Assembly (NCBI RefSeq): GCF_010548275.1 | Contig: NZ_JAAGLT010000001.1 | Location: forward strand, 248,001 to 312,000 | Direction: 5' to 3' | Origin: Streptomyces sp. SID12488 | GTDB taxonomy: Bacteria; Actinomycetota; Actinomycetes; Streptomycetales; Streptomycetaceae | DNA length: 64,000 nucleotides | Shown here: piece by piece, positions 1 to 10,486 of the stretch | Position numbering within the stretch: position 1 is the first letter of the stretch | How the letters are laid out: every line of letters starts with the position of its first letter | The notes under the pieces: generated by a model | The model's input: only the letters and a program-made list of their open reading frames with translations | What the model was told of the DNA's origin: nothing | The model's database searches: none | Made by a program: the position numbers and the translations under genes

Positions 1-431
1 GCAGCCCCGGCGACACAGAGCAGCACGGCAGCCACGGAGACCCGCGACCAGCTGCCCCACCGGGGCTGTCCCGCCGACGGGAGTTCGGGGCACCCCGAAG
101 TACGGCGGACCAGCAGGAGCAAGCCCGCCACGACCGAACAGACGACCGCGAAGCCGGTGACCCAGCAGGGCGGGACATCCAGCGCCAGTGCCGCCGTCAA
201 CCAGGCCGCCAGCGCGGGCGGCACCAACCGCAGGTCCGTCGGCCCTTCCTGCCGGGGGTTGGCTTCCCCCAGCCGTTTCCCCGAGACCGCGTGCACGGAC
301 CGGCGGGCGCGAGGTTCTCGACGGGTGGGGGTGACCTGTTCGCCGAATGTGCGGGGCTCCTCGTGCGCGGCCCCGGCCCCGCCACGCCCGGGCGGGCCTT
401 CGGACTCCGACGAGAGCGGTACCCGGCTCAT
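1..431 (-). CDS. comEC: ComEC/Rec2-type DNA-uptake channel protein, N-terminal fragment
   Basis: This is the first 143 codons of a protein that continues beyond the left edge. The ATG overlaps the TGA of comEA by two bases (ATGA), so the two genes are translationally coupled. About 65 hydrophilic residues are followed by hydrophobic segments (for example LAAWLTAALALDVPP and VTGFAVVCSVVAGLLLLV), as at the amino end of ComEC-type polytopic proteins. In that family ComEC forms the inner-membrane channel that takes up single-stranded DNA. The identification rests mainly on the ComEA partner and the membrane segments, because the competence and metallo-hydrolase domains lie outside the window. Streptomycetes are not known to be naturally competent, so the role here is uncertain. 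Confidence 0.75.
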   Translation of the reverse strand, partial: MSRVPLSSESEGPPGRGGAGAAHEEPRTFGEQVTPTRREPRARRSVHAVSGKRLGEANPRQEGPTDLRLVPPALAAWLTAALALDVPPCWVTGFAVVCSVVAGLLLLVRRTSGCPELPSAGQPRWGSWSRVSVAAVLLCVAGA

Positions 432-1603
432 GGCTGCACAAGGTTTCGCAGGTCGGCGAAGCGGCGGTCACCGATGCCGTTCACGTCGCGCAGTTCGTCC
501 ACGGACCGGTATCCGCCGTGCTGGGTGCGATAGTCGATGATGTGCTGCGCCAGCACAGGGCCGACCCCCGGCAAGGTGTCGAGCTGGTCCGTGGTGGCCG
601 TGTTCAGCGAAACAGGCGCCGCCGGTCCGGCCCCCGCCCCGCCCACGGAGCCGCCCGCTCCCCCACCGGCCGAGCCGACCACGCCGCCCACGACCGCCCC
701 CGGTACGAGGGGCACAGCCCCGCCGACCACCACCTGTTCGCCGTCGACGAGGAACCGCGCGCGGTTGAGCCCGTCGGTCTTCGTACCGGGACGCACCCCA
801 CCCGCGGCCAGCAAGGCATCGGCGACCCTGGATCCGGCCGGCAGCCGATGAACCCCCGGCTCCCGCACCTTGCCGCTGACGTCCACCACGATCTGGGCCC
901 CGGCCGTTCCCGCGACGCTCCGGGGACCGGCCGCGCCACCCGCCCGCGCCGCCGCGAACGGAGCCGCCGCCCGCACCACCTCCGGCGCGCGAACGGGCTG
1001 GGCACGCCCCGTCCAGAAGTGCTGCGCGGCGAGCACCGCGGCAGCGACCAGCACCACCGTGAGCGCCACCACGCTCCGCCGCTCCAGACCGCACCGCACC
1101 TGCAACCACACGGGCATCCGCTCCCGCATCGCAAGCCCGGCCCGCTCCTGCCAAGCCCCGGCAGCCCGACCGCTCATGCCCGCGCCCACCGCACCGGCGC
1201 CAGCACCGACATCCCTCCCCGGAACGGCAGTCGCACCATCGGCGACCCCGCCGACGCCCTCGCTTTCGCCCTCGCCGCCGACCCCACCGGCTCCGACGCC
1301 CTCACTCTTGCCAGATCCCCCACGCCTCACCGTCGGCCTGGCGAACCGCGCACCCTCTCCGCCCTCCACCGCCCCCGTATTCCGCTCACCCCCCGGCGGC
1401 CCGTTGCCCAACTCCCTTCGCTCCAGTGCCTGTTCGCCGAAGAGCACCTCCGCCCGCCGGCGGATCTCGTCGGCCGATTCCTGATGCTGCCGGGCCCTGC
1501 TACGAGGACGGCGATGGCCGTGACGGACGCGGCCGTCGGACATCGGGCCGCGCCCCGGGCCGCTGGTCGGAGTGGTTGCGCGTGAGTGCGATCGAAGTGC
1601 CAT
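428..1603 (-). CDS. comEA: ComEA-like helix-hairpin-helix DNA-binding protein
   Basis: A 391-residue protein. A long Gly/Arg/Glu-rich amino part precedes one transmembrane helix (SVVALTVVLVAAAVLAA). Next come an SLBB domain (IVVDVSGKVREPGVHRLPAG onward), a Gly/Ala linker and a carboxy-terminal double helix-hairpin-helix domain (SLNTATTDQLDTLPGVGPVL; VNGIGDRRFADL). ComEA proteins are membrane-anchored and bind incoming double-stranded DNA outside the membrane before handing it to ComEC, whose gene follows with an overlapping start. The ATG opening MALRSH was chosen; a TTG six codons upstream is also in frame. The cytoplasmic amino extension is longer than in Bacillus ComEA, as is usual for actinobacterial members. 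Domain assignment is confident; a role in competence is inferred. Confidence 0.88.
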   Translation of the reverse strand: MALRSHSRATTPTSGPGRGPMSDGRVRHGHRRPRSRARQHQESADEIRRRAEVLFGEQALERRELGNGPPGGERNTGAVEGGEGARFARPTVRRGGSGKSEGVGAGGVGGEGESEGVGGVADGATAVPGRDVGAGAGAVGAGMSGRAAGAWQERAGLAMRERMPVWLQVRCGLERRSVVALTVVLVAAAVLAAQHFWTGRAQPVRAPEVVRAAAPFAAARAGGAAGPRSVAGTAGAQIVVDVSGKVREPGVHRLPAGSRVADALLAAGGVRPGTKTDGLNRARFLVDGEQVVVGGAVPLVPGAVVGGVVGSAGGGAGGSVGGAGAGPAAPVSLNTATTDQLDTLPGVGPVLAQHIIDYRTQHGGYRSVDELRDVNGIGDRRFADLRNLVQP

Positions 1604-1746
1604 GCGCCGAGGATGGAGCAAGCCACCACACTCGCGATGATCTTGCTCAATTCCGGTGGATTACCCGCTGGTTGTGGATAACTCCGTCACCCACACGAGT
1701 GCCGCGCAGAGGCCGAGGACACCTCCAGAAGCCCCGCAGGGACACC

Positions 1747-2592
1747 TCACCGAGGCGAGACAACCACTCCCAGCAACCCAGGCCCCGTATGCGCCCCGAT
1801 CACCGCCCCGATCTCGCTCACATGCAGCTCGGCCAGCCCCGGCACCCGTTCCCGCAACCGGTCGGCGAGGGCCGCTGCCCGGTCGGGGGCGGCCAGATGG
1901 TGAACGGCGATGTCGACCTGCGCGCCGCCCGCCTGCTCGGCGACGATCTCCTCCAGGCGGGCGATGGCCTTGGACGCCGTCCGTACCTTCTCCCGCAGCT
2001 CGATCCGGCCCCCGTCCAACTGCAGCAGCGGCTTCACCGCGAGGGCGGAGCCGAGGAGGGCCTGGGCGGCACCGATCCGACCGCCACGGCGCAGATAGTC
2101 CAGGGTGTCGACGTAGAAGTAGGCGGACGTGCCGGCGGCCCGCTTCTCCGCGGCGGTGACGGCCTCGTCCACCGTGCCGCCCGCTTCCGCCGCCTCGGCC
2201 GCGGCCAGTGCGCAGAACCCGAGGGCCATCGCCACCATGCCGGTGTCGACCACCCGTACGGGCACCGGCGCCTCACGGGCCGCCAGGACAGCGGCGTCGT
2301 ACGTGCCCGAGAACTCGGCGGAGAGGTGCAGCGAGACGATGCCGGTGGCGCCGGACTCGGCGACCTTCCGATAGGTCTCCGCGAAGAGCTGGGGGCTGGG
2401 GCGCGAGGTGGTGACGGAACGGCGCTTCTGGAGTGCCTGCGCCAGGGACCGGGCCGAGATCTCGGTGCCCTCTTCGTATGCCCGGTCACCGAGGACCACG
2501 GTCAGCGGCACCGCGATGATGCCGTGGCGCTCCATCGTCCGCGGCGGCAGGTAGGCCGTTGAATCGGTGACGATCGCGACATGGCGGGACAT
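1747..2592 (-). CDS. DegV family fatty-acid-binding protein
   Basis: A 281-residue DegV protein. The opening VAIVTDSTAYLPP, the SRPSPQLFAETYR motif, the SAEFSGTYD ligand-site motif and the carboxy-terminal IGAHTGPGLLGVV motif are all present. DegV proteins (FakB in Firmicutes) bind a fatty acid between two domains and present it to the fatty-acid kinase FakA. No FakA-like gene is visible here. The ATG before SRHVAIVTDS was chosen: a TAACCT hexamer stands seven bases upstream and no Shine-Dalgarno sequence is evident, so the mRNA may be leaderless. An in-frame start 17 codons upstream would add a basic, unconserved segment. It lies upstream of comEA-comEC on the same strand with a 143-bp gap. 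Confidence 0.9.
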   Translation of the reverse strand: MSRHVAIVTDSTAYLPPRTMERHGIIAVPLTVVLGDRAYEEGTEISARSLAQALQKRRSVTTSRPSPQLFAETYRKVAESGATGIVSLHLSAEFSGTYDAAVLAAREAPVPVRVVDTGMVAMALGFCALAAAEAAEAGGTVDEAVTAAEKRAAGTSAYFYVDTLDYLRRGGRIGAAQALLGSALAVKPLLQLDGGRIELREKVRTASKAIARLEEIVAEQAGGAQVDIAVHHLAAPDRAAALADRLRERVPGLAELHVSEIGAVIGAHTGPGLLGVVVSPR

Positions 2593-2599
2593 GAGCTGG

Positions 2600-2605
2600 A
2601 GGTTA
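2600..2605 (-). promoter_or_regulatory. Candidate -10 box of a leaderless degV-family transcript
   Basis: TAACCT on the minus strand ends seven bases before the chosen ATG. No purine-rich ribosome-binding sequence lies between them. The TANNNT-N6/7-start layout recurs at several genes of this window and fits leaderless initiation. No good -35 hexamer was found. Confidence 0.45.
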
Positions 2606-2673
2606 CCTGCCGTAGCTCGTGGGCGGCAGCCCGCCCCTTTCACCTGCGACGGGACCGGAGTCGGTCCGCCGGA

Positions 2674-3444
2674 TCAAGTCGTGCTCTCGGGACGGGGTTT
2701 CTTCTGCCAGGGGTAGACGGGCTGCTGGACCGGCGGGGTGATGGCCGGCCGGGTCGGTTCGGCGGCCCGTCGCGCGCCGGGGCTGTCCGGCCAGGTCTGC
2801 TGCGCCGCGGCGCCGTCGGCCTCCGGAGCCTCGGGCCACGGCGGCGGAGCGGGGGCCGGGGTGGGAGTCGGCGTGCGAGTCGCGGCAGGCGTGGGCTCCG
2901 CAGTCGTCCAGTGCCGCAGGGCGCCCGCCTCGACGTCTATCTGGGTCCTCAGGGCGTCCAGGTCGTCGCCCGCGAAACGGGTCGCCCGGTCCCGGGCCGC
3001 CCAGCGCAGTGAGTCGGCCGCCTGCGTGATGTGGTCGGTGCGCTCACGAAGGGCGGGCAGTCGTGCGACGAGCGTCGCCCGGTCGGGCTCGGACTCCAGC
3101 CGCTTCAGTTCGGCGTCCAGCTCGTGGCCGTGCGCGCTGAGCCGCTCGAAGAGGCCGAGGGACTCCTTGAGGGACTCGTCCTCGGACACGCCCGCGTGCA
3201 GCGCGTCCTGCGTGGCACGCATCGACGTACGCAGCTTGAGCCTGAGCTGGGCCAGCTCGCCGGCCGGGCCTGGCTGTGCGAACGTCTTGGCGCGCAGTGT
3301 GGTGTCCTCGACCGTACGGCGGGCCTGCGAGATCGTCCGGTCCACACCTCTCTTGGCCGCGCCGACCACCTTCACCGTCGCGTACACGCCCAGCACGACG
3401 AACAGCAGGAAGAGCAGGGCGACAACTGCGACAGCGGCTTCCAC
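2674..3444 (-). CDS. Single-pass membrane protein with coiled coil and Pro-rich tail, unknown function
   Basis: A 256-residue protein I do not recognise. The GTG start is set by AGGAG four bases upstream; an in-frame start 26 codons earlier would overlap the leuS terminator. A transmembrane helix (VAVVALLFLLFVVLGVYATV) opens the protein. About 120 charged residues with heptad-like Leu spacing follow (probable coiled coil, cytoplasmic), then a Thr/Pro/Ala-rich low-complexity tail with many prolines. It lies downstream of leuS, separated by a terminator, and upstream of the DegV gene. Length and architecture suggest an uncharacterised streptomycete envelope-associated protein. No catalytic motif is visible. 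Confidence 0.72.
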   Translation of the reverse strand: MEAAVAVVALLFLLFVVLGVYATVKVVGAAKRGVDRTISQARRTVEDTTLRAKTFAQPGPAGELAQLRLKLRTSMRATQDALHAGVSEDESLKESLGLFERLSAHGHELDAELKRLESEPDRATLVARLPALRERTDHITQAADSLRWAARDRATRFAGDDLDALRTQIDVEAGALRHWTTAEPTPAATRTPTPTPAPAPPPWPEAPEADGAAAQQTWPDSPGARRAAEPTRPAITPPVQQPVYPWQKKPRPESTT

Positions 3445-3502
3445 GACGCTCCTCCTCGTACCGGTCGCGGCCTTCGAGCCGCTCTTCAACGGTAAACGCA
3501 AA

Positions 3503-3541
3503 GGGCAGGCCCGGAGTTCCAAAAGAACCCCGAACCTGCCC
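3503..3541 (-). terminator. Terminator downstream of leuS
   Basis: GGGCAGG at 3503-3509 pairs with CCTGCCC at 3535-3541, with further inner pairing (GTTC/GAAC) and an AAAA loop. It lies about 100 bp past the leuS stop and just before the start of the next gene on the same strand. Confidence 0.65.
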
Positions 3542-3641
3542 GTAGGGGACTACCCCGATCGGCCTGGCGGACCGCCCACGCCTACACCCACGCGTTCACC
3601 CGCGCCAGTGCCAGTACCGATGCCCGCACCGGCGACCGGGT

Positions 3642-6527
<2,886 letters not shown>

Positions 6528-6577
6528 GGTCCTCAAAGCTCCATCGATCGTCTCTGCCAGCGGCTGGAAATGAAAAA

Positions 6578-6651
6578 TCCCCTCGCACAGGAGGGGACGC
6601 CGCGCCGATGCCGACCACGATTCATCAGTGGTCGGGACTGATCAGCGCGGC
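6578..6651 (-). promoter_or_regulatory. leuS transcription attenuator (leader hairpin plus intrinsic terminator)
   Basis: Reading the minus strand, an 11-bp stem (6641-6651 with 6599-6609, one G-U pair) encloses an 8-bp perfect hairpin (6628-6635 with 6611-6618). A terminator follows at once: a 7-bp stem (6591-6597 with 6578-6584), a six-base loop, then five consecutive T residues. The terminator sits 50 bases before the leuS start and 45 bases after the leader-peptide stop. An alternative hairpin (6637-6642 with 6624-6629) excludes the 8-bp one and overlaps the leader stop codon. The layout matches ribosome-mediated attenuation. I could not identify a clean antiterminator that sequesters the terminator arm. 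Confidence 0.75.
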
Positions 6652-6680
6652 TCGCTAAGCAGAAGGCGTACGGCTCGCAT
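6642..6680 (-). CDS. leuS leader peptide with Leu-Leu-Leu codon run
   Basis: A 12-codon ORF, translation MRAVRLLLSEPR, ending in TGA. The three leucine codons are CTT CTG CTT at 6657-6665. CTT is a rare leucine codon at this GC content, so the run is not expected by chance. The stop codon and last two sense codons form one side of the 11-bp leader stem, so the ribosome's position would decide whether that stem forms. A TACCCT hexamer lies six bases upstream of the ATG and there is no Shine-Dalgarno sequence, so the peptide is probably translated from a leaderless end. Its role as a leucine sensor for leuS is inferred from position, codon content and the terminator. Confidence 0.78.
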   Translation of the reverse strand: MRAVRLLLSEPR

Positions 6681-6686
6681 GGCGTC

Positions 6687-6692
6687 AGGGTA
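6687..6692 (-). promoter_or_regulatory. Candidate -10 box of the leuS transcript
   Basis: TACCCT on the minus strand ends six bases before the leader-peptide ATG. This would place the transcript 5' end at or very near the start codon. No recognisable -35 hexamer is 17-18 bases upstream. Confidence 0.5.
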
Positions 6693-7017
6693 CCGCAGCC
6701 GTCGAGCGCGCCGCGACGGAGTTCCCGGTTCGATTGGCACCGGGTGCCCCGCACAGGGAGAGTCCCGAAAGTCCCCACAGAACCCCCACATGACACCCTC
6801 GTGAGCCCCCTGGGCCTCAGGAGGAAACGTGAATCGCCACACAGAAAAACCTGAACCAGGTTCAAAACTTACTCCGCGTAACAACCCCTATGGGACATCA
6901 CAACGGCCTCACAGCCCTTTGGTAACAACGCAATAACTCAAACCTCCTACTCCTCGGTATGTCTCGACTTAGAGTTCGACGCGGGACCGCCTTCCCGAAC
7001 CGCTCGGAGTTGCCCCC
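6693..7017. other. Divergent intergenic region between leuS and the cytochrome-like gene
   Basis: A 325-bp non-coding stretch. The first part belongs to the leuS promoter. The middle is relatively AT-rich (6800-6960: AAAAACCTGAACC, GTAACAACGCAATAACTC) and probably holds the promoter of the plus-strand operon starting at 7018, though I could not pick a convincing -35/-10 pair. No further ORF is supported. Confidence 0.5.
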
Positions 7018-8319
7018 ATGAACCCTCGTAGTAACAGTTCGCTTCCCGGGACTGGCCGTTCGGCCTCCGGGATGGCGACCGCTGCCATGCTGCTGCTCAT
7101 ACCCGTGGTCGTGCTGGTCGGAGGTGACCCGGTCCAGGACTTCCTCAACTTCGGTGCCGGCGTGCTGTCGCTGGTCGCCCTCTCCTGCTCGGTGATCTGG
7201 GGCCTGGTCGCGACCGACCGGGTCTTCCTGAACACCCGTCAGCGGTTGATCGCCCAGGCCGTGCACCGGACGACCGCCGTCTCCTCGGTCGCCTTCCTGC
7301 TGCTGCACGTCTCGGTGAAGCTGGCGCTCGACCACGTCACACTGGTCGCCGCACTGATCCCCTTCAGCCTCGGCGTCACCGGCACCTCAGGTCTCATCGG
7401 CATGGGCTCCATGGCCGGCCTGCTCATGATCTTCACGGCGGTCACCGGCGCACTGCGCAGCCGGTTCGCCTCTCCGGCTCCGGTCGCGGCCCGTTGGCGC
7501 GCGATGCACATGCTGGCCTACCCGGCCTGGTGCTTCGCGCTGGTCCACGGCCTGTACGCGGGCCGCCAGGCGAAGCCCGTCTTCACGATCATGTACGGCC
7601 TGTGCCTGGCCGCGGTCATCGCGGCCCTGGCGCTGCGCTCGGCGCCCCGCCCGTTCAAGCGCAGGGTGGCCGCCCAGATCATGGCGATCCTGGGGTCCCA
7701 GGAGCGACCGGGCCGCGAGGGCCTGGACGCGAGCCGGGCACGCCTCGGGGAGTCCTCCCTGCCGGGCTACGAGAGCCAGTCCGCGGGCAGGCCCGCGCGC
7801 GGGGACTCGGGGATACCCACACCGCGCAGCGCGCCCTCCGCGTCGCCGCTCTACGACGCCCCGGCCAGCCGCACCATGACACCCGAACCCGCGCAGGACG
7901 GCTTCGCGGCGGCCTACCGCGCCGTGACGCCGCCCGCGCGCGCGCAGGACTCGTACATGGACCAGACCGCGCGCATGGACATCCAGTCCACCGAGGCGAT
8001 GCCGCGGATGGACGGCAGTACGTCGGGCAGCTGGCCGATCCCGTCCCCGCCGCCCCTCGGCGAGGCTCCCGTGTCGGCGTACGACCCGATGAACGACACC
8101 GGATACAACATCCCGGTCTATGACAATCCGGGCGCTGCCGCGTACAACACGGGTGATGTGTACAACACCGGTGAGTCGAATGCCGCCTACGGCACGTACA
8201 ACGCGAATGACACGTACAACAGCGGTCCCGCCACTGATGTAAACCCCGGTGCTTCCTATGACTTCGACGCACCGGGTTCGGGCGAACCTTGGAACGCGCC
8301 TTCCGGAGGCTTTAAGTGA
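7018..8319 (+). CDS. b-type cytochrome/ferric-reductase-like membrane protein with Tyr/Asn-rich tail
   Basis: A 433-residue protein. The first about 220 residues hold roughly six hydrophobic segments. His pairs lie in two of them (AVHRTTAVSSVAFLLLH and RAMHMLAYPAWCFALVHG), as expected for a bis-His heme b site of the ferric-reductase/cytochrome b561-like fold. The last about 200 residues are hydrophilic, Ser/Pro-rich, and end in short Tyr-Asn repeats (AYNTGDVYNTGES, YNANDTYNSG). GGAG nine bases before the ATG supports the start. The TGA overlaps the GTG of the NuoF-like gene, so the two proteins are coupled and probably form one electron-transfer unit, the flavoprotein passing electrons to the membrane heme. 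Electron donor and acceptor are unknown. Confidence 0.75.
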   Translation: MNPRSNSSLPGTGRSASGMATAAMLLLIPVVVLVGGDPVQDFLNFGAGVLSLVALSCSVIWGLVATDRVFLNTRQRLIAQAVHRTTAVSSVAFLLLHVSVKLALDHVTLVAALIPFSLGVTGTSGLIGMGSMAGLLMIFTAVTGALRSRFASPAPVAARWRAMHMLAYPAWCFALVHGLYAGRQAKPVFTIMYGLCLAAVIAALALRSAPRPFKRRVAAQIMAILGSQERPGREGLDASRARLGESSLPGYESQSAGRPARGDSGIPTPRSAPSASPLYDAPASRTMTPEPAQDGFAAAYRAVTPPARAQDSYMDQTARMDIQSTEAMPRMDGSTSGSWPIPSPPPLGEAPVSAYDPMNDTGYNIPVYDNPGAAAYNTGDVYNTGESNAAYGTYNANDTYNSGPATDVNPGASYDFDAPGSGEPWNAPSGGFK

Positions 8320-9935
8320 ACGAGGCTCTGCCCGACGTACCCGAAGTCCGCGTGGTCGGGCTTCCCCAGCTCACGTCGGGTTTCGACCTTGTCGAACGAC
8401 TGGACCTGCCCATGCACCTCAAGGTGCATGGGCCGCTCGAACCGATGGGCGGCGAGCAGCTCGCACAGCTCGCCGAACGCATTTCACTGAAGGGCCGCGG
8501 CGGCGCGGGCTTCCCTTTTCACAAGAAGCTGCGGTCGGTCGCCGAGACGGCGATCCGCCGCGGGGTGCGGCCGGTCGTCGTCGTCAACGCGAGCGAGGAC
8601 GAGCCCGCCTGCCGCAAGGACACGGTGCTGGTCAACCGTGCCCCGCACCTGATTCTGGACGGCGCCCTGCTCTGCGCCGAAGCCATGGGCGCCCGCACCC
8701 TCGTCATCGGGGTGACACGTGAATCCACCCAGCGTTCCATGGAGGCCGCGCTCGCCGAGCGCGGCCTCAACAACGGCCGCCGATCGGCTCTCCGCGCGCG
8801 CGTGCAGCGCAATCCGATCCGGATGGTCACCGGCGCCGCCGCCTCACTGATCCGTTCCATCGACGGCGGCCCGGCGATCCCCCCCGGCCGCAAGATCAGC
8901 GCCTCGCAGAGCGGCGTCGGCGGCGCACCCACCCTGCTGTCCAACGCCGAGACGTACGCCCAGCTGGCCATCGCCGCCCGCATCGGGGCCGAGCGCTACT
9001 GCAACACCGGCCTGTACGACGAGCCGGGCACCGTCATGCTCACCGTCTCCGGCGCGGTCGCCCGCCCCATGGTGATCGAGGTCCCCACGGGTGTGCCGCT
9101 GCGGTACGTCCTTCAGCTCGCCGGTGCCCCGCCGGTCCCGCAGGGTGTGCTGACCGGCGGCTACCACGGCAAGTGGATCGACTCGGCGACGGTCAACGAG
9201 GCGATCGTCTCGCGCAACTCACTGGACGCGGTGGGCGGTGCGCTCGGCGCCGGCGCGATCCTGCCGATCAGCCAGGACACCTGCCCGCTGGGCGAGTCGC
9301 TGCGCGTGGCCCAGTGGCTGGCCGAGGAGAGCGCCGGTCAGTGCGGCCCCTGCTACCTCGGTCTGCCCGCCGCCGCGCGCGGCATGGCGGACATCCTCAA
9401 CGGCGGCGGTCCGGCCGCGCTGGAGGCCGTCAAGCAGGTCGCCAAGTCCGTGAAACGGCGCGGCGCGTGCTCACACCCGGACGGCTCGGCGATGTTCCTG
9501 GAGTCGACCATCAAGGCGTTCACGGACGACCTCGCGGCCCACGTCCTCGGAAACGGCTGCGGAAGGCCCGTAGAAGGCGTTCTGCCGCTCTTCGAGGGCG
9601 GTCAGACACCCACGGGCATCCCGGGCGGCCAGGCGGAGGAGGAGAGCGGCCCCAGCCGCCAGAAGATCTACGTCGACTGGACTCTCTGCCGGGGCCACGG
9701 CCTGTGCGCCGACATCCTCCCCGAGGTCTTCGAACTCGGCGCCGACGGCTTCCCGACCGTCGCGCAGGCGAAGGTGCCCCGGTACGCGGAGGCGAAGGCA
9801 CTGCGCGCGGTGCGCCGTTGCCCGGCGCTGGCGCTGCGCCTGGAGGAGGACACCAGGGCCTCGGCCCCCGACCGGCTGCCGGTCCTGTCCCAGCGCGGCG
9901 GCCGGGGCCGACGTGCTCTCGGCAGCGGTCGCTGA
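8316..9935 (+). CDS. NuoF-like flavoprotein fused to a C-terminal ferredoxin domain
   Basis: A 539-residue protein starting at a GTG that overlaps the upstream stop. It has the NuoF fold: a Gly-rich nucleotide/FMN region (LKGRGGAGFPFHKK; VVNASEDEPACRKD), an SLBB-like domain (VSGAVARPMVIEVPTGVPLR) and an iron-sulfur region (ESAGQCGPCYLG, with a further Cys in RRGACSHPDG). After a Gly-rich linker, about 70 residues form a small ferredoxin (DWTLCRGHGLCADILPEVFE; VRRCPALAL). Its Cys-x2-His-x2-Cys spacing resembles the 3Fe-4S ferredoxins that serve P450s. It is not complex I NuoF, since no other nuo genes are near. Predicted role: NAD(P)H oxidation with electron transfer through the ferredoxin domain to the coupled membrane cytochrome. 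Confidence 0.82.
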   Translation: MNEALPDVPEVRVVGLPQLTSGFDLVERLDLPMHLKVHGPLEPMGGEQLAQLAERISLKGRGGAGFPFHKKLRSVAETAIRRGVRPVVVVNASEDEPACRKDTVLVNRAPHLILDGALLCAEAMGARTLVIGVTRESTQRSMEAALAERGLNNGRRSALRARVQRNPIRMVTGAAASLIRSIDGGPAIPPGRKISASQSGVGGAPTLLSNAETYAQLAIAARIGAERYCNTGLYDEPGTVMLTVSGAVARPMVIEVPTGVPLRYVLQLAGAPPVPQGVLTGGYHGKWIDSATVNEAIVSRNSLDAVGGALGAGAILPISQDTCPLGESLRVAQWLAEESAGQCGPCYLGLPAAARGMADILNGGGPAALEAVKQVAKSVKRRGACSHPDGSAMFLESTIKAFTDDLAAHVLGNGCGRPVEGVLPLFEGGQTPTGIPGGQAEEESGPSRQKIYVDWTLCRGHGLCADILPEVFELGADGFPTVAQAKVPRYAEAKALRAVRRCPALALRLEEDTRASAPDRLPVLSQRGGRGRRALGSGR

Positions 9936-9953
9936 GACACGCGAAAGCAACCA

Positions 9954-9987
9954 CGGCGGGCCACTCGATCGATCGAGTGGCCCGCCG
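9954..9987. terminator. Perfect inverted repeat after the NuoF-like gene
   Basis: A 34-base perfect palindrome centred on CGATCGATCG, with outer arms CGGCGGGCCACTCGAT, starts about 20 bases past the stop. It can act as a terminator for the plus-strand operon. Confidence 0.75.
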
Positions 9988-10034
9988 TCCGCGTTCCCCG
10001 TACGCGTCCCCGTACCTGTCTCCGGGCACAACGC

Positions 10035-10071
10035 CGAAGGCGGGCCATCCTGTTCGGATGGCCCGCCTTCG
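10035..10071. terminator. Hairpin downstream of tRNA-Ala
   Basis: A 16-bp perfect stem (10035-10050 with 10056-10071) around TGTTC. It sits just past the 3' end of the minus-strand tRNA-Ala and shares the GGCGGGCCA/TGGCCCGCC core with the preceding hairpin. It probably terminates the tRNA transcript. Confidence 0.7.
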
Positions 10072-10078
10072 ATTTCTG

Positions 10079-10151
10079 TGGAGCTAAGGAGAATTGAACT
10101 CCTGACCTCCTGCATGCCATGCAGGCGCTCTACCAACTGAGCTATAGCCCC
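10079..10151 (-). tRNA. tRNA-Ala (anticodon GGC), copy 1
   Basis: A 73-nt tRNA on the minus strand. The acceptor stem GGGGCTA pairs with TAGCTCC (one G-U pair) and is followed by A73. The D arm is GCTCAGTTGGTAGAGC, the anticodon stem CCTGC/GCAGG encloses the loop ATGGCAT (anticodon GGC), and the T arm is GGAGTTCAATTCTCC. The CCA end is not encoded. It is identical to the copy at 10948-11020. Confidence 0.97.
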
Positions 10152-10249
10152 TCGCGTTCCGCCGGGTTTCCCCGGCGGCGACGCCAACATTACCGGTCCC
10201 CCGGTGCAGCACCAAATCGTTTCCGACCTGCCAGGCAGGGGTACCGGGG

Positions 10250-10483
10250 TCAGGCCGTGACGAACGAGTAGAACCGTTTGAGGGTGCAGTGCTCTTCGAG
10301 GAGCCGGCCGTAGATCGGCTCGCCCTCCAGCTCACGGTAGGTCTCGATCGGGTCGCCCTTTATGATCAGCGCCCGCGCGCATTCCTCGCACCAGTACTGG
10401 TAGTCGTGGTTCACCGGCTCCATGTCACGGACGATGGGCGTACCACTGCCGCACCAGTCGCATGTCCTCCTGTGTGCACCCAT
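10250..10483 (-). CDS. Small Cys-rich protein, possible zinc-binding, unknown function
   Basis: A 77-residue protein with CDWCGSGTP near the amino end and WCEECAR at about residues 31-37. The two CxxC pairs could bind one zinc ion. The rest is charged and ends LKRFYSFVTA. The ATG has GGAG a short distance upstream, inside the end of the preceding gene, from which it is separated by three bases, so the two are coupled. I recognise it only as a conserved streptomycete hypothetical. Its partner is a smaller zinc-ribbon protein, and both lie between two identical tRNA-Ala genes. Confidence 0.8.
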   Translation of the reverse strand: MGAHRRTCDWCGSGTPIVRDMEPVNHDYQYWCEECARALIIKGDPIETYRELEGEPIYGRLLEEHCTLKRFYSFVTA

Positions 10484-10486
10484 CGA

